DNA of 64,000 nucleotides from Chlorophyllum brunneum (taxonomy: Eukaryota; Basidiomycota; Agaricomycetes; Agaricales; Agaricaceae), in assembly GCA_963576785.1 (NCBI GenBank), contig OY756151.1:1054001-1118000 (forward strand), read 5' to 3'. The translations under genes were made by a program, and so were the position numbers. Within the stretch, counting starts at the first letter, position 1. Every line of letters begins with the position of its first letter. Under the pieces are notes generated by a model that was given only the letters and a program-made list of their open reading frames with translations, had not been told where the DNA came from and ran no database searches. Positions 20,727-31,584 of this stretch are shown here, in pieces.

Positions 20727-22683
20727 TGGCAAGCTGTAGAGTACGAGGGTTGGTGAGGGGAGATCGCCATCGAAGACGGTTGTTACTCACCTCGCAATAG
20801 AATTTCTTGATTTTCTTGGGTTCAAACCAAGCATCAAAGAATTTACACTTCTTCAAGGTTGTATGGTGGGGACCTCGGCAGTTGAGACAATGCAGCGTAT
20901 GAGGACAAGGCTCATCTGCCGGTGTAGGAGGGATGGGGGGCTGCATGCTGGAGTTACCCTTGCAGCGCCCACAGAGAGTATGGTGATGTTCCTCGCAATG
21001 AGGACCACCACAGGTCGGGCATTTCAAGGCCTGCGCCTTGCAGAATTGAATGGGGTGGCCCCAGTGGAAGCAACGCTTGCACAGAGACACCCCTGGAGAG
21101 GCTGCGGATGGCCTGATAGGACAGGCGTATCCACCAATATGGAGCAATTTCCTGAGAAGGAGGTTCGCCCATTGGCCCTTTTGAGAGTCGTGAATATTGA
21201 AGTACACCGTGGCAATATCAGACGCCTCGGAGTTCCTCGAAATACGGGGGGGTCCCGTTAACGTGAAGAGATCAGAAAACGCTGTGTGCTTCATGATCTG
21301 TTCGATCTTGAACGAGGACCAGCGAGTCTCGCCGATCCTGAAGAAGGGGACGTCGATGACCTTGAGATAGGACTTTGACTGGGGGAGGCCAACTGTAAAC
21401 ACAGTTCCCTGAGGGACGGCCTTCGAGATCCACGTCCTAGCGACCTCAAGGTCAGCAGGGGTGGGGACAGCGTTGGTACACAGAGCAAAACCCCCATACT
21501 CGGCAGAGGTAGACTCTACTCGGATGTGAAGGCATGAATCCACAAAACCACGGTTAACCATGGTCTCGAGGTGGAAAGAGGAGACTTCGGGGGTAGCCTC
21601 AAAGTCAACGATCAACTGGCACCGTGAGGGGCCAGCAGTGGTCATCCTGGGCCTCTTCTCAGTGGCTTTGGACTTGGGAGGAGAGGCTTGCTTGCCCATG
21701 GTGAGAATCCTGTCTGGAGGAAGTGAAGGGAACATTTGTGCAAGCTGCACAACAGTCCCCGACACCATAGTTGCCTTCCCCTTCCCTTTTGGTTGGGGGA
21801 CAGGCTCCTTAGCCACCGCAGAGAATGTTCTCTTGTTCCCTGGTTTGGTGGCCAGAGTAGAAGGAGCAGGAGGAGCTACCGGCTTGCGCTGGTAGGTCCC
21901 CTTGCCTGCAAGAGGAGAGGGTCCAATTCCAACAGGGCGAGGACCACTCAGAGCACCCTCTGGACCAGGCATCGGAACATCTGGGTCCTGGGGGGGAGGC
22001 CCAGCCGGGGGAGGCCGGGGGACAGCTTGAGCCCTTGGTACTGGAGGAGTATGAGGGGCAGGAGGAGGGGGAGCAGGAGCGGTAGGGGCCAGTCCCATAG
22101 ATGCACTCAGGATGGTACCAATGGTAGGCATCCCAAAGCCAAGCTTGACAGTGGACCATCCACTGTCATCGATAGCCTTGCACAGCCGAATAATCGACCG
22201 TGCAAGGGGGTACACAGACTTACCCGGGAGGGTAGTCCAGTCGATATTCTCCACCGTCTTGTTAAGGAAGGTGGAGATGAGGTCCAGCAAGTCCGAGGCC
22301 GCTTCAAGGTCCCCTGCAACACTTTCGACAGTGTTCAGAAGATGACAGGAGTATGGGGACAAGGAGCTGGAGAAGGAGGGTGCAGGGCTAGGTGCGCTGG
22401 GGGTAGGGCCCCGAGGGGGAGTCATGGGATCTTCGTCAAACCCTCCTAACTTGCCAAAATCCTCCACAGTGGGCCCAGGCAATGGCAAGGTTGCGCATGA
22501 AGGGTTGCATGAACCCCTCCTACCGGTGGGAGTTTGAAGAATGTCGGGCGGTCCTCTAGTATGACTAGATTTGCGCTGACGACGGATGGGTCCTGTTGAG
22601 GACCTGTGGATGGTGTCGAGGGTGTTGGGGGACTCGGGGACTTGGCGCCCGGTCCCCCTGCCAAATGGGGGTTGCAATGACAT
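20719..22683 (-). CDS. LINE-B ORF1 protein, full length (RNA-binding, CCHC knuckles)
   Basis: An uninterrupted frame of 654 codons from ATG at 22683 to TAG at 20719-20721. I chose this start because an ATG at the matching position precedes LQPPFG in the other 5'-complete copy; the frame stays open 16 codons further. The N-terminal half is rich in Pro, Ser and Gly and probably disordered. A central region with FTVGLPQSKSYLKVIDVPFF is followed by three Cys/His knuckles, starting with CKRCFHWGHPIQFC (CX2CX4HX4C) and ending with CLNCRGPHHTT. In this class ORF1 proteins coat the element RNA. The stop overlaps the ORF2 ATG by ATGAATAG. It is the only complete, unbroken ORF1 in the window, but its ORF2 is inverted at a breakpoint and broken. 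Confidence 0.8.
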   Translation of the reverse strand: MSLQPPFGRGTGRQVPESPNTLDTIHRSSTGPIRRQRKSSHTRGPPDILQTPTGRRGSCNPSCATLPLPGPTVEDFGKLGGFDEDPMTPPRGPTPSAPSPAPSFSSSLSPYSCHLLNTVESVAGDLEAASDLLDLISTFLNKTVENIDWTTLPGKSVYPLARSIIRLCKAIDDSGWSTVKLGFGMPTIGTILSASMGLAPTAPAPPPPAPHTPPVPRAQAVPRPPPAGPPPQDPDVPMPGPEGALSGPRPVGIGPSPLAGKGTYQRKPVAPPAPSTLATKPGNKRTFSAVAKEPVPQPKGKGKATMVSGTVVQLAQMFPSLPPDRILTMGKQASPPKSKATEKRPRMTTAGPSRCQLIVDFEATPEVSSFHLETMVNRGFVDSCLHIRVESTSAEYGGFALCTNAVPTPADLEVARTWISKAVPQGTVFTVGLPQSKSYLKVIDVPFFRIGETRWSSFKIEQIMKHTAFSDLFTLTGPPRISRNSEASDIATVYFNIHDSQKGQWANLLLRKLLHIGGYACPIRPSAASPGVSLCKRCFHWGHPIQFCKAQALKCPTCGGPHCEEHHHTLCGRCKGNSSMQPPIPPTPADEPCPHTLHCLNCRGPHHTTLKKCKFFDAWFEPKKIKKFYCEVSNNRLRWRSPLTNPRTLQLANE

Positions 22684-22810
22684 GCAGAATGGCCGCGGGC
22701 ATGTTCCTAGGGAGCTAGGACACCAGAGCAAGCGAGTACAATGATAGAGACAATGAGCAACTTTGTTTACACTTGTTTACTGGTGAAAGTGCCGGATAAA
22801 GAAGTACGCC
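22684..22810 (-). promoter_or_regulatory. LINE-B 5' UTR of the inverted segment
   Basis: About 125 bases upstream of ORF1 that align with 51702-51830. The 5' limit reads cttctttatccggcac here against cttcttgatttggtac in the other copy, so the element is complete, or lacks only a few terminal bases. Fungal LINEs of this type normally carry an internal promoter here; no clear promoter element is visible. Confidence 0.5.
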
Positions 22811-22811
22811 C

Positions 22812-23029
22812 GGGCCGCTACTCTGCCCAAGCATATCTACATGGGCGGCAATTTTAATTGCCATGCCGAGTTGTGGGACCCTAATTATGGCTCCCACTCA
22901 GGCACCTCGCAGTCTCTGATCTCCATCGGGACAGACATCGGTCTAGACCTCGCCCTTCCGGTCGAGCCTGGGCCTACTCATATTCCACACAATGAGGATC
23001 TTCGACCTTCGGTCATTGATCTGTCATTT
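22812..23029 (+). pseudogene. LINE-B ORF2 endonuclease segment before the LINE-A insertion
   Basis: Plus-strand endonuclease block with MGGNFNCHAELWDPNYG (the other copies have GGDFNCH, so a catalytic Asp reads Asn here), SIGTDIGLDLALPVEPGP and VIDLSF. It stops at the insertion site of the full-length LINE-A. The last 15 bases, attgatctgtcattt (23015-23029), are repeated at 38448-38462. Confidence 0.8.
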
Positions 23030-23797
23030 CGCATCGCTTCTTTTCCCGGAACTCGCACCTGTCAATCACGTGATCACCCCTTCATCGACACTCTTAACGT
23101 CCTACACGTCCATGACAGTGAGCGCTCTTAGTGCGGATTTCCGTATGGGCCCCTAGCCCCCATGCCTACTCGCAGTTCGAGGAGGAGGACGAGCGCCCAT
23201 CGCGAGGCCTCCTCAGACAACGACGACATGGCCACTGCCTTCTTTTTTTTTTTTTTTTTTTTAATTGTGGCCTAAGGCCAATTTATTACGCGGTGCTCGA
23301 ACACAGCCCGCGGCCAGCATACAAACAAGTATACTAGCGGATATCTACGGAGAAAGCAGTAACTACACCCTACCAAGCAAAAGTACCATTGCCCAAAACC
23401 AACAGTAGGAGGAATTGCGTCCTACTCCCAAGCCCAGAGGGCGAGGGGAGTGGACGCCAGAGGAGGTGAGTGGGCAGGGAGGTCCCCCAACCAGCGACCC
23501 AGTCTGAAGACCAGGCCCGGTCAGTAGGTGTTAATTCACTGTAAATGCCCAGCAGAGGAAACGCCCCAGTTACCGGTCTGGTTACTAGCCTCCAGAGTTC
23601 CTCTTACTGAGAGTTGACCCCCCGGCCATGGTCACCCTTGCCAGAGTACTAGGCCGCACCATTTGTGTGGCTATCGGCATCTTCACCACACCTAGTCGCC
23701 GAAGGGGACAACTCCGTTCATAAAACTCCGACGGTCTTCACTGGACTTTTACCGGAGTTCTCCGGTGCCGGACAATAACCCACCTACCCTGAGCCAG

Positions 23798-25297
23798 TTA
23801 TCCAATTCCCTGAGGAATGGATGGGAAAGTGAACGCCTGAGGGTTCGCTTTCAAGAACTTGACAAGGGCACCCGGCATGGCAGGGTACCCCCGAGAGGTG
23901 TCAAACCGACTGCAGTTGGTAAGAATATGCATACGAGACTCGAAGGGAGCCCTGCATGGACACCAGAATGGCTCATCTTGGAAGAACCGAGACCTATAGG
24001 CCCCGATAGGCACATGGTTGAGTATAACCCTACACATGTGGGCAGACAGCAAGTTGGACTCTGCTGCGGCAGAAGGCAGCCACGAACCTCCATGGAGGTA
24101 AGTGGGCTGGAGGGGCTTACCGTTGCGCCCTTCGAGAGCCATGAACTGGCTACCCAAGTAAGTAGGATCCTGGAATCAAGTGATCCAGGCATCCTGGCAG
24201 GATTTGACAACCCTCTGACGAAGGGAGTCAAGGGAGGTTTGTGGACGGGAACCCGCAGCAACCTGAAGTTTGGTGCAGTACTGGTGTATGGTACCATGAA
24301 TGGCCCACTTCTCCGACGAGTAGGTGTGCCAGATGTGAATGGAGCGTTCGGGGTGACCCTCGAACCACTCCATAAGGGCGCTACACACGGCAAGCAAATG
24401 AGCCTGACCCGAGTGAACGGAGGGTCTACCGCTCTCTTGGCAGAACCAAGGGAGTCGGTGAACAAGACAATGGAATCGCAGTCAGGAAGGCCACCGGCCT
24501 TCCTGATCGCGATCCGGATAGCATACAGCTCTGCATCCGGAGCCGTCACCCAACCCACTGCATGTCTTGTCTAGAAGACATGCAGGCCTGACCGGTAGAT
24601 ATGGGCAGCGGAGACTGCCTGGAATTCCCCCCGCAGCGGTAGACTGGCGTCCATGGCCACAGTGAGAACTCGAGGATCAGCATTGGCATGTTCCAAGGTG
24701 CCATTCAGATGCCTTATATGCACAGCCCTCTCGTCACGAGAACAAGGAGAGTCGTGGAAGAAGACCTGGGCCGCAAAGCGGTCCAGGAGACGGTGACCAG
24801 GCTGAGCCGCTGCAGCGCAGGGGTCAAACTGCTCAGTAAGAGATGGGAGCATGGAGACGTAGGAGGGCTTTCCTGGCTTTGGAATGATAACCAAAAGCGA
24901 CTCCTTAAAACTGTGCGGCCAATGCCCCACTGTGAGGCAGGCGTTGGCCAAGCACAGGAACACTGTCAGACAATCTTCATCGATGACAATGTACTTAAGG
25001 TGGGACCACGTAACATGGTCCGGACCCAGAGAGGACGTGTTAGAACAGGAGGACAGGGCCTCCTTGAGTTCCAGCACCAAGAAAGAGGCCCACTCCCGGA
25101 CTGGAAGGTCCGGGAGGAGGTCAAGAACAGACGTATCACACCGCTGATCAGCAGCGGAGTTGTACGTTGAGTGGAGGGCATCCCAGAGGGAGTCCATGCC
25201 ATGACAAGGCCGTCCATTATACTGGATAGCCTCGCAGGGAGGTAACTTGCGAGCCTTAACCCATTCCATAAGGTCCTATGGCCACTTGTTAGTGGAA
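23798..25297 (-). pseudogene. LINE-A ORF2 remnant lacking the RT palm
   Basis: Starts in STNKW...MEWVKARKLPPCEAIQYN and reads to KPGKPSY, then jumps directly to SMLPSLTEQFDPC (junction near 24857). The jump deletes about 410 codons that include the catalytic FDIAQFF and YVDD motifs; the reading frame is kept. Downstream are RNase H blocks (MDASLPL, DAELYAI, LFTDSLG) and the C-terminal CPCRAPFESRMHILTNC motif, with a stop after GWV... and a small frame change near 24410. The stop codon of ORF2 is at about 23798. Confidence 0.8.
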
Positions 25298-25667
25298 CCC
25301 GTCTACGGAGCCCCTTGAGGGGTCTCTTACCACCAGCCTTAGCCAATGGCAACGTGGAATCAACTTGAGCTGGAACCTGGCTATTTTTCCTGTACCAGGC
25401 CAACAAATGTAGGATTTAGTCCTCTCGAGCCAGGTGAGCATTCTCTGATAACCAGCGGCTTTTTTCAGCATGCCCTGGTACATCACCTGCTACGGCCCAC
25501 AACTTCACCCAGGCGCTACCCCGGAGTTGCTTCCTGTTCCTCAGCAGCCGGTTTGGTATGCCTTACGGCCTGGATCCCCGTGCTTAACTGTCTGAGATCT
25601 ACACCTTGCAGACACCACTACCAGATTGGTCCTGAGGTTATTTTAAGCCAACTTAGTCAGCATCCTC
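25298..25667 (-). repeat. Head 1 module, copy 4, 3' part
   Basis: Last 370 bp of head 1 on the minus strand, including the hairpin and the boundary ctccgtagacggg at 25298. Its outer edge, acttagtcagcatcctc (25651-25667), is the target duplicated by the LINE-B insertion. Confidence 0.85.
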
Positions 25668-25972
25668 TTTTTTTTTTCATTTTTTTTAAATCATCATGTT
25701 TAAGGTGGTGCTCGACCGCAGTCCACCTGTATCTACTGTGACATGTAGGCTACAATGTGAAGGTATACGAAGATAGGCTCTCCCCTGGCCGAACTAGACC
25801 GCCGACAGGCGGTCTGGGTGAACGGTCGCGGAAACACGCACGGACGTGTGAGTCCTAGACCAGATATGTAGAGCGACCCCTCGCCTCCCCTCCCTAAGGA
25901 GAGTATGCGTCAATTCGCAATTAACTTCTACACACATCAGAGACGTGAGAAGCTAGCAGGGGTCGCGCTGCG

Positions 25973-28900
25973 TTATCCAACTCCCACAAGCAGTATGTTG
26001 GCTTTAAACGCGAACGCAGAAGGATTGCACTTAAGAAAATTAACCAGCTGGTCGAGAGAGACCGGCAGGCCATAACACCTCTTGTACAATGGACAAGAGC
26101 ACAAGATATGGGTGCGGGTCTCAAGAGGAGCCCCACACTCGCAGCCGACAGGCCCTAGAGGATGGAACCGGGAGCAGTACTCGCCGGTTGGAGCGTGCCC
26201 GAGGATAGCACGGTTCGCTCTCGTCGCAATAGACTGAGAGGGAAAAGAAGGAAGCCAAGAACCCCCATGAAGGTACGTTGGCTGTAAAACTTTGTTCCTA
26301 CTATCCTTGAGGGCAAGGAAGTTAGAACCGTGGTAAGCGGAGCCCTGGAAAGTGACTTTCCAGGCCTTTTGAATGGTTGCTACATTGGTTTTACGCAGCG
26401 AGTCAATAGATGTCGCTGGACTACGTCCAGCAGCAACCTGTAGATTGGTGGCAAATACATGCACATCCTGATGAATAGACCATTTCGCCGATGACGGAAC
26501 AGACCAGAAAGTGAGGGAGCGGTCGGGACGATTCCTGAACCACTCCAACAAGAGACGACACACAGCCAGGGAGTGTCCCTGGCCAGAGTGCACGGACGGG
26601 TCAAGAGCTCGCTTGGCGGAACCAATTGAGTCCGTAAAGACCGCAATGTGTACAGCCTCAGAGACTGCCGCAGCAGTCCCCAAGGCCATACGAATGGCGA
26701 AAAGTTCAGCATCTGGGGCTGTAACCTTGCCAGCTGGGTGACGCATTGCTCGAAGCAACCGTGTCCCCCTATAAATGTGGGCAGCAGACACTGCCTGGAA
26801 GTCCCCAACCAGTGGCAGACTTGCATCCGTCGCTGCGTAGACAACCTGTCTATCTTCACGATACCCACAAAGGGTATCGTTGAGCAAATCCACCTGACAA
26901 CCCGCAGGGTTTCCTCCAAGCGAGGCGTCATACATTTTATAAGTCACCTGGGCCGCGAAGTGGTCCATGAGACGAAAACCTGGTGACGCCTCAAGCGCAA
27001 ACGGCTCGAACGTCTCCGTTAGGTCCAGCAAGCGAGAGTTTGCCTCCATGACTGGCCTCTTGACCTTACCCGCCTGAGTGGGGGTCATGAGAGCAATCGA
27101 CCTGGGGTATGGAACACAGCCCCCTATATACTGCTGCCCCATAACGGAACGAACAGGGTGGTTCTCAGAAAGTGTAGCAACCCTGTGGACGGCACGGGCA
27201 GCCAACTTCTTGAGATGAAGGTGGATGGAAATGAGGCCAGCCAAGGCTTCAGCTCCTCCGGTAGGGCTGGTGCGAAATGCACCAGTGATCCACAATGCAG
27301 CTTTACACTGCATAGTGTTAAGTTGTTTCAGAAGGGCCTTGTTACGGGCACCTTCATAAAACCAGAGTCGAAACCCATACGTAGCGATGGGCACTACACA
27401 TGAGCGGTAAAGAGTCCTCTTCTGAACAGGAAGAAGGCCTTGCGAAGAGTTACCAAGCATGCCCATGGCCTTGACTGTGGACAGGGACTTAGTAGCGTAA
27501 TGCCGAACGTGTTCTTTAAACGTCAGAGCACAATCAAAAAAGAAGCCTAAGTACCTCCAATGGGTCTTAGGGCAAAGGGGAGTATCGCCGGTATGGGGAG
27601 CATACCCCAAATCCAGTGGTGGGTTGTCGTCTCCCCGTTTACGGGAGAAATGAAACACTTCGGACTTGTCGTGCTCGACAGCAAGCCCAAATGAAGTAGT
27701 CAGGCGATAAATAATCTGGTACGCCTGCTTGAGGCACACCAAATTAGGTTCCCAAGTCCTAGCTTGGGCGATGGCAAGGCCATCGTCGACATATGAAAGC
27801 AAGGTGCTCCCAAGAGCGATTGCCTCCCTATCATAAAGTTTCATGAAGGGAGCAAGATAGAGGCCGGAGAGGACAGGAGAGAGCGAAGAGCCCTGACCGA
27901 CCCCAACGTCCGTCTGCCTGAGATCAGACTTGTGGTCCCCCCACGCATATTGCGTAGAGCGGCCAACCAAATAAGAGGCAAAGAATCTACCCACACAGGG
28001 GTCAAATCCTTGCTTCCGTAAAATCGCCAACAACATAGAGTGGTTGAGCGAAGGAAAGAACTGAGCAATGTCAAAAGCGACAATGCTAGTCTTGAGGCCC
28101 TTGGCCCACCCCGCACGAACAATGTGGGTTAGGAGCATCCCAGCATCATCAGTGGACCTCTGACGGATGCCACCGAGCTGATTTGGATGAAAAACTCCAT
28201 GTTTGACAGAGTCAAACTGGAGGCGGTTCGAGATCATCTTCTTGATGAGCTTACCGAAGGTGTTCAGGAGCACAATGGGTCTGAACGCCTTGGGTGTTGA
28301 ATAGGATGGCTTGCCCGGCTTCGGTATGATAACCGACAAGCTTTCCTTGAAATGGGACGGCCAATGACCCACACTCATGCAGGCATTGGCTATCCCAATG
28401 AATAGCCAAAGGACATCAGGGTCCTCGGTGATCTCCTTGAGGTGGGTCCACGTTACATGGTCCGGCCCCGGGGCAGACACACCCGAGCATGTGCTAAGGG
28501 TGTCCATCAGCTCTAAGGCTGAAAAGTGGACCCACTCCCGAGCCGTGAGGCTGGGCAGCAGATCAAGAACAGAAATATCCACAGCTTGGCCAGAGGCTGA
28601 GTTGTAGGTATTGTGGAGTGCGTCCCAGAGATCCGGGAGTGCATGACATGGCTCTCCATTGTACTGGATAGCCTTGCAGGGTGGAAGCTTCCGCTTTTGG
28701 ACCCATTCCATAAGGTCCCACGGTCGCTTGTTTGTAGAAGCAATTTCCTCGATGCAAGCATCAAAGAAGTTGCGCTTGGCGCGCTTCTTAGCATGTCTAA
28801 AGTTAGAGTAGTCATTGTGGGAACGAGTTTCACGATATCTCCCGAAAGTTTCGCGGCATTCCTGGTTCCACCAGAGTTTAGAGTGGCGAGTGATCATGAT

Positions 28901-29845
28901 GTCTACTGCATGGGCTTCCCATGCAGTGGAGAAGGCCTCTGCCATGGCAAGAACCGCAGCTTCAACCTCATCAGTAGTGGTAGGTTCCGGAAGTCTAGCT
29001 ACTTCACGGAGGTCCCGAATAATATCAGTGAGGAAGAGCACTACCTCCTCGCCACCATCATGTGACAGGGCTTTCCTGTGAGTCTCCACTATCGTGGGAA
29101 TGACTGGAAGCGTCAGAACCAGTGGAACGTGGTCTGACGGACCCCTAAGGGAGTAATCCAACCTGGGTCTATGGGAAATAGACAGGTCTGATGGAACAAA
29201 TACAAGATCAATGACCGACGGTCGAAGATCCTCATTGTGCGGAATGTGAGTAGGCCCAGGCTCGACCGGAAGGGCGAGGTCTAGACCAATGTCTGTCCCG
29301 ATGGAGATCAGAGACTGCGAGGTGCCTGAGTGGGAGCCATAATTCGGGTCCCAAAGCTCAGAATGGCAATTGAAGTCGCCGCCCATATAGACATGCTTGG
29401 GCAATGTAGCAGCCTGGTCCACCAGGAACCGAATTGCCATATGCTCCGAATCAGAGTAGACGTTCATGAGATTCAGGGTCTCACCCCCCAAAAATAGGGA
29501 GAGAACCATGATGTCACGGTGATAGATGAGATCCATCCAATAGGACGGTCTCAGAGAAGACAACCGGTTATGGACAAATGTCATAACCCGTGGGTCAGAG
29601 CTAGGCTCCGGGGCCTGAACCATGCACAGCCACTCGGGGTGCTTGGGGGCACCAATAATGTCGTCCCCCCCAACAGAAGTTGTGGAGGGGGCGGATCTGA
29701 TGAACTGCCAGGGAGGTTCTTGAAAGAAGAGGATGTCAAAGTGATCTTTGAGATCCTCAAGTAGAGTATCGACTAAATCATAATTTTTATTACAATTCTG
29801 CTGATATACACGGATATTTCGTAGTTCTAAAGGTTGCCTATTCAT
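25973..29845 (-). CDS. LINE-B ORF2 polyprotein: AP endonuclease, reverse transcriptase, RNase H (intact)
   Basis: 1290 codons from ATG at 29845 to the stop at 25973, without interruption. The endonuclease (about residues 10-245) keeps N19, E43 in FFQEPPW, D157/N159 in MGGDFNCH, D213 and S237-D238-H239. It nicks target DNA to prime cDNA synthesis. The RT has KPGKPSYSTPKAFRPI, palm FDIAQFF with Asp near 592, GVGQGSSLSPVLSGLY and YVDD near 685-688. RNase H has TDAS with Asp near 1007, DAELFAI and FTDSIG. The C terminus carries CECGAPLETRTHILCSCPLY, a Cys/His motif typical of these LINEs. The ATG overlaps the ORF1 stop as ATGAATAG. Everything needed for activity seems present, although ORF1 of this copy is truncated. 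Confidence 0.92.
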   Translation of the reverse strand: MNRQPLELRNIRVYQQNCNKNYDLVDTLLEDLKDHFDILFFQEPPWQFIRSAPSTTSVGGDDIIGAPKHPEWLCMVQAPEPSSDPRVMTFVHNRLSSLRPSYWMDLIYHRDIMVLSLFLGGETLNLMNVYSDSEHMAIRFLVDQAATLPKHVYMGGDFNCHSELWDPNYGSHSGTSQSLISIGTDIGLDLALPVEPGPTHIPHNEDLRPSVIDLVFVPSDLSISHRPRLDYSLRGPSDHVPLVLTLPVIPTIVETHRKALSHDGGEEVVLFLTDIIRDLREVARLPEPTTTDEVEAAVLAMAEAFSTAWEAHAVDIMITRHSKLWWNQECRETFGRYRETRSHNDYSNFRHAKKRAKRNFFDACIEEIASTNKRPWDLMEWVQKRKLPPCKAIQYNGEPCHALPDLWDALHNTYNSASGQAVDISVLDLLPSLTAREWVHFSALELMDTLSTCSGVSAPGPDHVTWTHLKEITEDPDVLWLFIGIANACMSVGHWPSHFKESLSVIIPKPGKPSYSTPKAFRPIVLLNTFGKLIKKMISNRLQFDSVKHGVFHPNQLGGIRQRSTDDAGMLLTHIVRAGWAKGLKTSIVAFDIAQFFPSLNHSMLLAILRKQGFDPCVGRFFASYLVGRSTQYAWGDHKSDLRQTDVGVGQGSSLSPVLSGLYLAPFMKLYDREAIALGSTLLSYVDDGLAIAQARTWEPNLVCLKQAYQIIYRLTTSFGLAVEHDKSEVFHFSRKRGDDNPPLDLGYAPHTGDTPLCPKTHWRYLGFFFDCALTFKEHVRHYATKSLSTVKAMGMLGNSSQGLLPVQKRTLYRSCVVPIATYGFRLWFYEGARNKALLKQLNTMQCKAALWITGAFRTSPTGGAEALAGLISIHLHLKKLAARAVHRVATLSENHPVRSVMGQQYIGGCVPYPRSIALMTPTQAGKVKRPVMEANSRLLDLTETFEPFALEASPGFRLMDHFAAQVTYKMYDASLGGNPAGCQVDLLNDTLCGYREDRQVVYAATDASLPLVGDFQAVSAAHIYRGTRLLRAMRHPAGKVTAPDAELFAIRMALGTAAAVSEAVHIAVFTDSIGSAKRALDPSVHSGQGHSLAVCRLLLEWFRNRPDRSLTFWSVPSSAKWSIHQDVHVFATNLQVAAGRSPATSIDSLRKTNVATIQKAWKVTFQGSAYHGSNFLALKDSRNKVLQPTYLHGGSWLPSFPSQSIATRANRAILGHAPTGEYCSRFHPLGPVGCECGAPLETRTHILCSCPLYKRCYGLPVSLDQLVNFLKCNPSAFAFKANILLVGVG

Positions 29846-31584
29846 TGGCAAGCTGTAGAGTATGAGGGTTAATGAGGGGAGATCGCCGCCAAAGACGGTT
29901 GTTACTCACCTCGCGATAGAACTTCTTGATTTTCTCGGGTTCAAACCGAGCATCAAAAAATTTGCACTTCTTCGAGGTCGTATGGTGGGGACCCCGGCAG
30001 TTGAGACAATGCAGCGTATGAGGACAGGGCTCATCCGCCGGTGTGGGAGGGATGGGGGGCTGCATGCTGGAATTACCCTTGCAGCGCCCACAGAGAGTTC
30101 GGTGATGTTTCTTGCAATGAGGACCACCACAGGTTGGGCATTTCAAGGCCTGCGCCTTGCAGAATTGAATGGGGTGGCCCCAGTGGAAGCAACGCTTGCA
30201 CAGAGACACCCCTGGAGAGGCTGCGGACGGCCTAATAGGACAGGCGTATCCACCGATATGGAGCAATTTCCTGAGAAGGAGGTTCGCCCATTGACCCTTT
30301 TGAGAGTCGTGAATATTGAAGTACACCGTGGCAATATCAGACGCCTCGGAGTTCCTCGAAATACGGGGGGGTCCCGTTAACGTGAAGAGATCAGAAAACG
30401 CTGTGTGCTTCATGATCTGTTCGATCTTGAACGAGGACCAGCGAGTCTCGCCGATCCTGAAGAAGGGGACGTCGATGACCTTGAGATAGGACTTTGACTG
30501 GGGGAGGCCAACTGTAAACACAGTTCCCTGAGGGACGGCCTTCGAGATCCACGTCCTAGCGACCTCAAGGTCAGCAGGGGTGGGGACAGCGTTGGTACAC
30601 AGAGCAAAACCCCCATACTCGGCAGAGGTAGACTCTACTCGGATGTGAAGGCATGAATCCACAAAACCACGGTTAACCATGGTCTCGAGGTGGAAAGAGG
30701 AGACTTCGGGGGTAACCTCGAAGTCAACGATCAACTGGCACCGTGAGGGGCCAGCGGTGGTCATCCTGGGCCTCTTCTTAGAAGCTTTGGACTTAGGGGG
30801 AGAGGCTTGCTTGCCCATGGCGAGAATCCTGTCCAGAGGAAGCGAAGGGAACATTTGTGCAAGCTGCACAACAGTACCCGATGCCGTAGTAGCCTTCCCC
30901 TTCCCTTTCGGTTGGGGGACAGGCTCCTTAGCCACCGCGGAGAACGTTCTCTTGTTCCCCGATTTGGTGGCTGGAGTAGCAGGAGTAGGAGGAGCCACCG
31001 GCTTGCGCTGGTAGGTCCCTTTGCCCGCGAGAGGAGACGGTCCAACCCCTATAGGGCGAGAACCACTCAGAGCACCCTCTGGACCAGGCATCGGAACGTC
31101 TGGATCCTGGGGGGGAGGTCCAGCCTGGGGAGGCTGGGGAGTAACTCGAGCCCTTGGTACTGGAGGAGTACGAGGAGCAGGAGGCAGGGGAGCGGGAGCG
31201 GCGGGGGCCAGGCCCATAGATGCATTCAGGACGGTACCAATAGTAGGCATCCCAAAGCCCAGCTCGACAGTGGACCATCCACTGTCATCGATAGCCTTGC
31301 ACAGCTGAATAATCGACTGCGCAAGGGGGTACACAGACTTACCTGGGAGGGTAGTCCAGTCGATATTCTCCACCGTCTTGTTAAGGAAGGTGGAGATGAG
31401 GTCCAGCGAGTCCGAGGCCGCTTCGAGGTCTCCTGCAACACTTTCAGCAGTGTTCAGAAGATGACAGGAGTACGGGGACGAAGAGCTGGAGGAGGATGGC
31501 GCAGGGCTGGGTGCGCTGGGGGTAGGGCCCTGAGGGGGAGTCATGGGATCTTCGTCAAACCCTCCTAACTCGCCAAAATCCTCC
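29838..31584 (-). CDS. LINE-B ORF1, 5' truncated but open
   Basis: About 582 codons on the minus strand, ending with TAG at 29838-29840. The first codons of ORF1 are missing because the insertion starts at 31584 (VEDFGELGGFDEDPMT in other copies). The rest keeps the Pro-rich half, the FTVGLPQSKSYLKVIDVPFF region and the knuckles CKRCFHWGHPIQFC, CPTCGGPHCKKHH and CLNCRGPHHTTSKKC. Without its own start the frame would need an internal Met, so translation is doubtful. Confidence 0.8.

Larger units (their letters stand above)
25668..31584 (-). mobile_element. Nearly full-length LINE-B with 17-bp TSD and intact ORF2
   Basis: A 5.9 kb minus-strand insertion into head 1. It is flanked by a perfect 17-base duplication, acttagtcagcatcctc, at 25651-25667 and 31585-31601. 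The tail appears as T-rich sequence at 25668-25688. ORF1 is open but lacks its first ~70 codons, because the copy is 5' truncated at 31584. ORF2 is complete. The perfect duplication, open frames and high CpG content mark it as the youngest large insertion visible. Confidence 0.9.

Noticed and set aside
20863..22449. Long plus-strand open frames such as 21736-22449
   Set aside because: They lie antisense to LINE-B ORF1, recur in every LINE-B copy and encode low-complexity sequence. They are shadows of the GC-rich coding strand.
30807..31568. 253-codon antisense frame over LINE-B ORF1
   Set aside because: Same reason: it mirrors the Pro/Ser-rich ORF1 and has no independent support.
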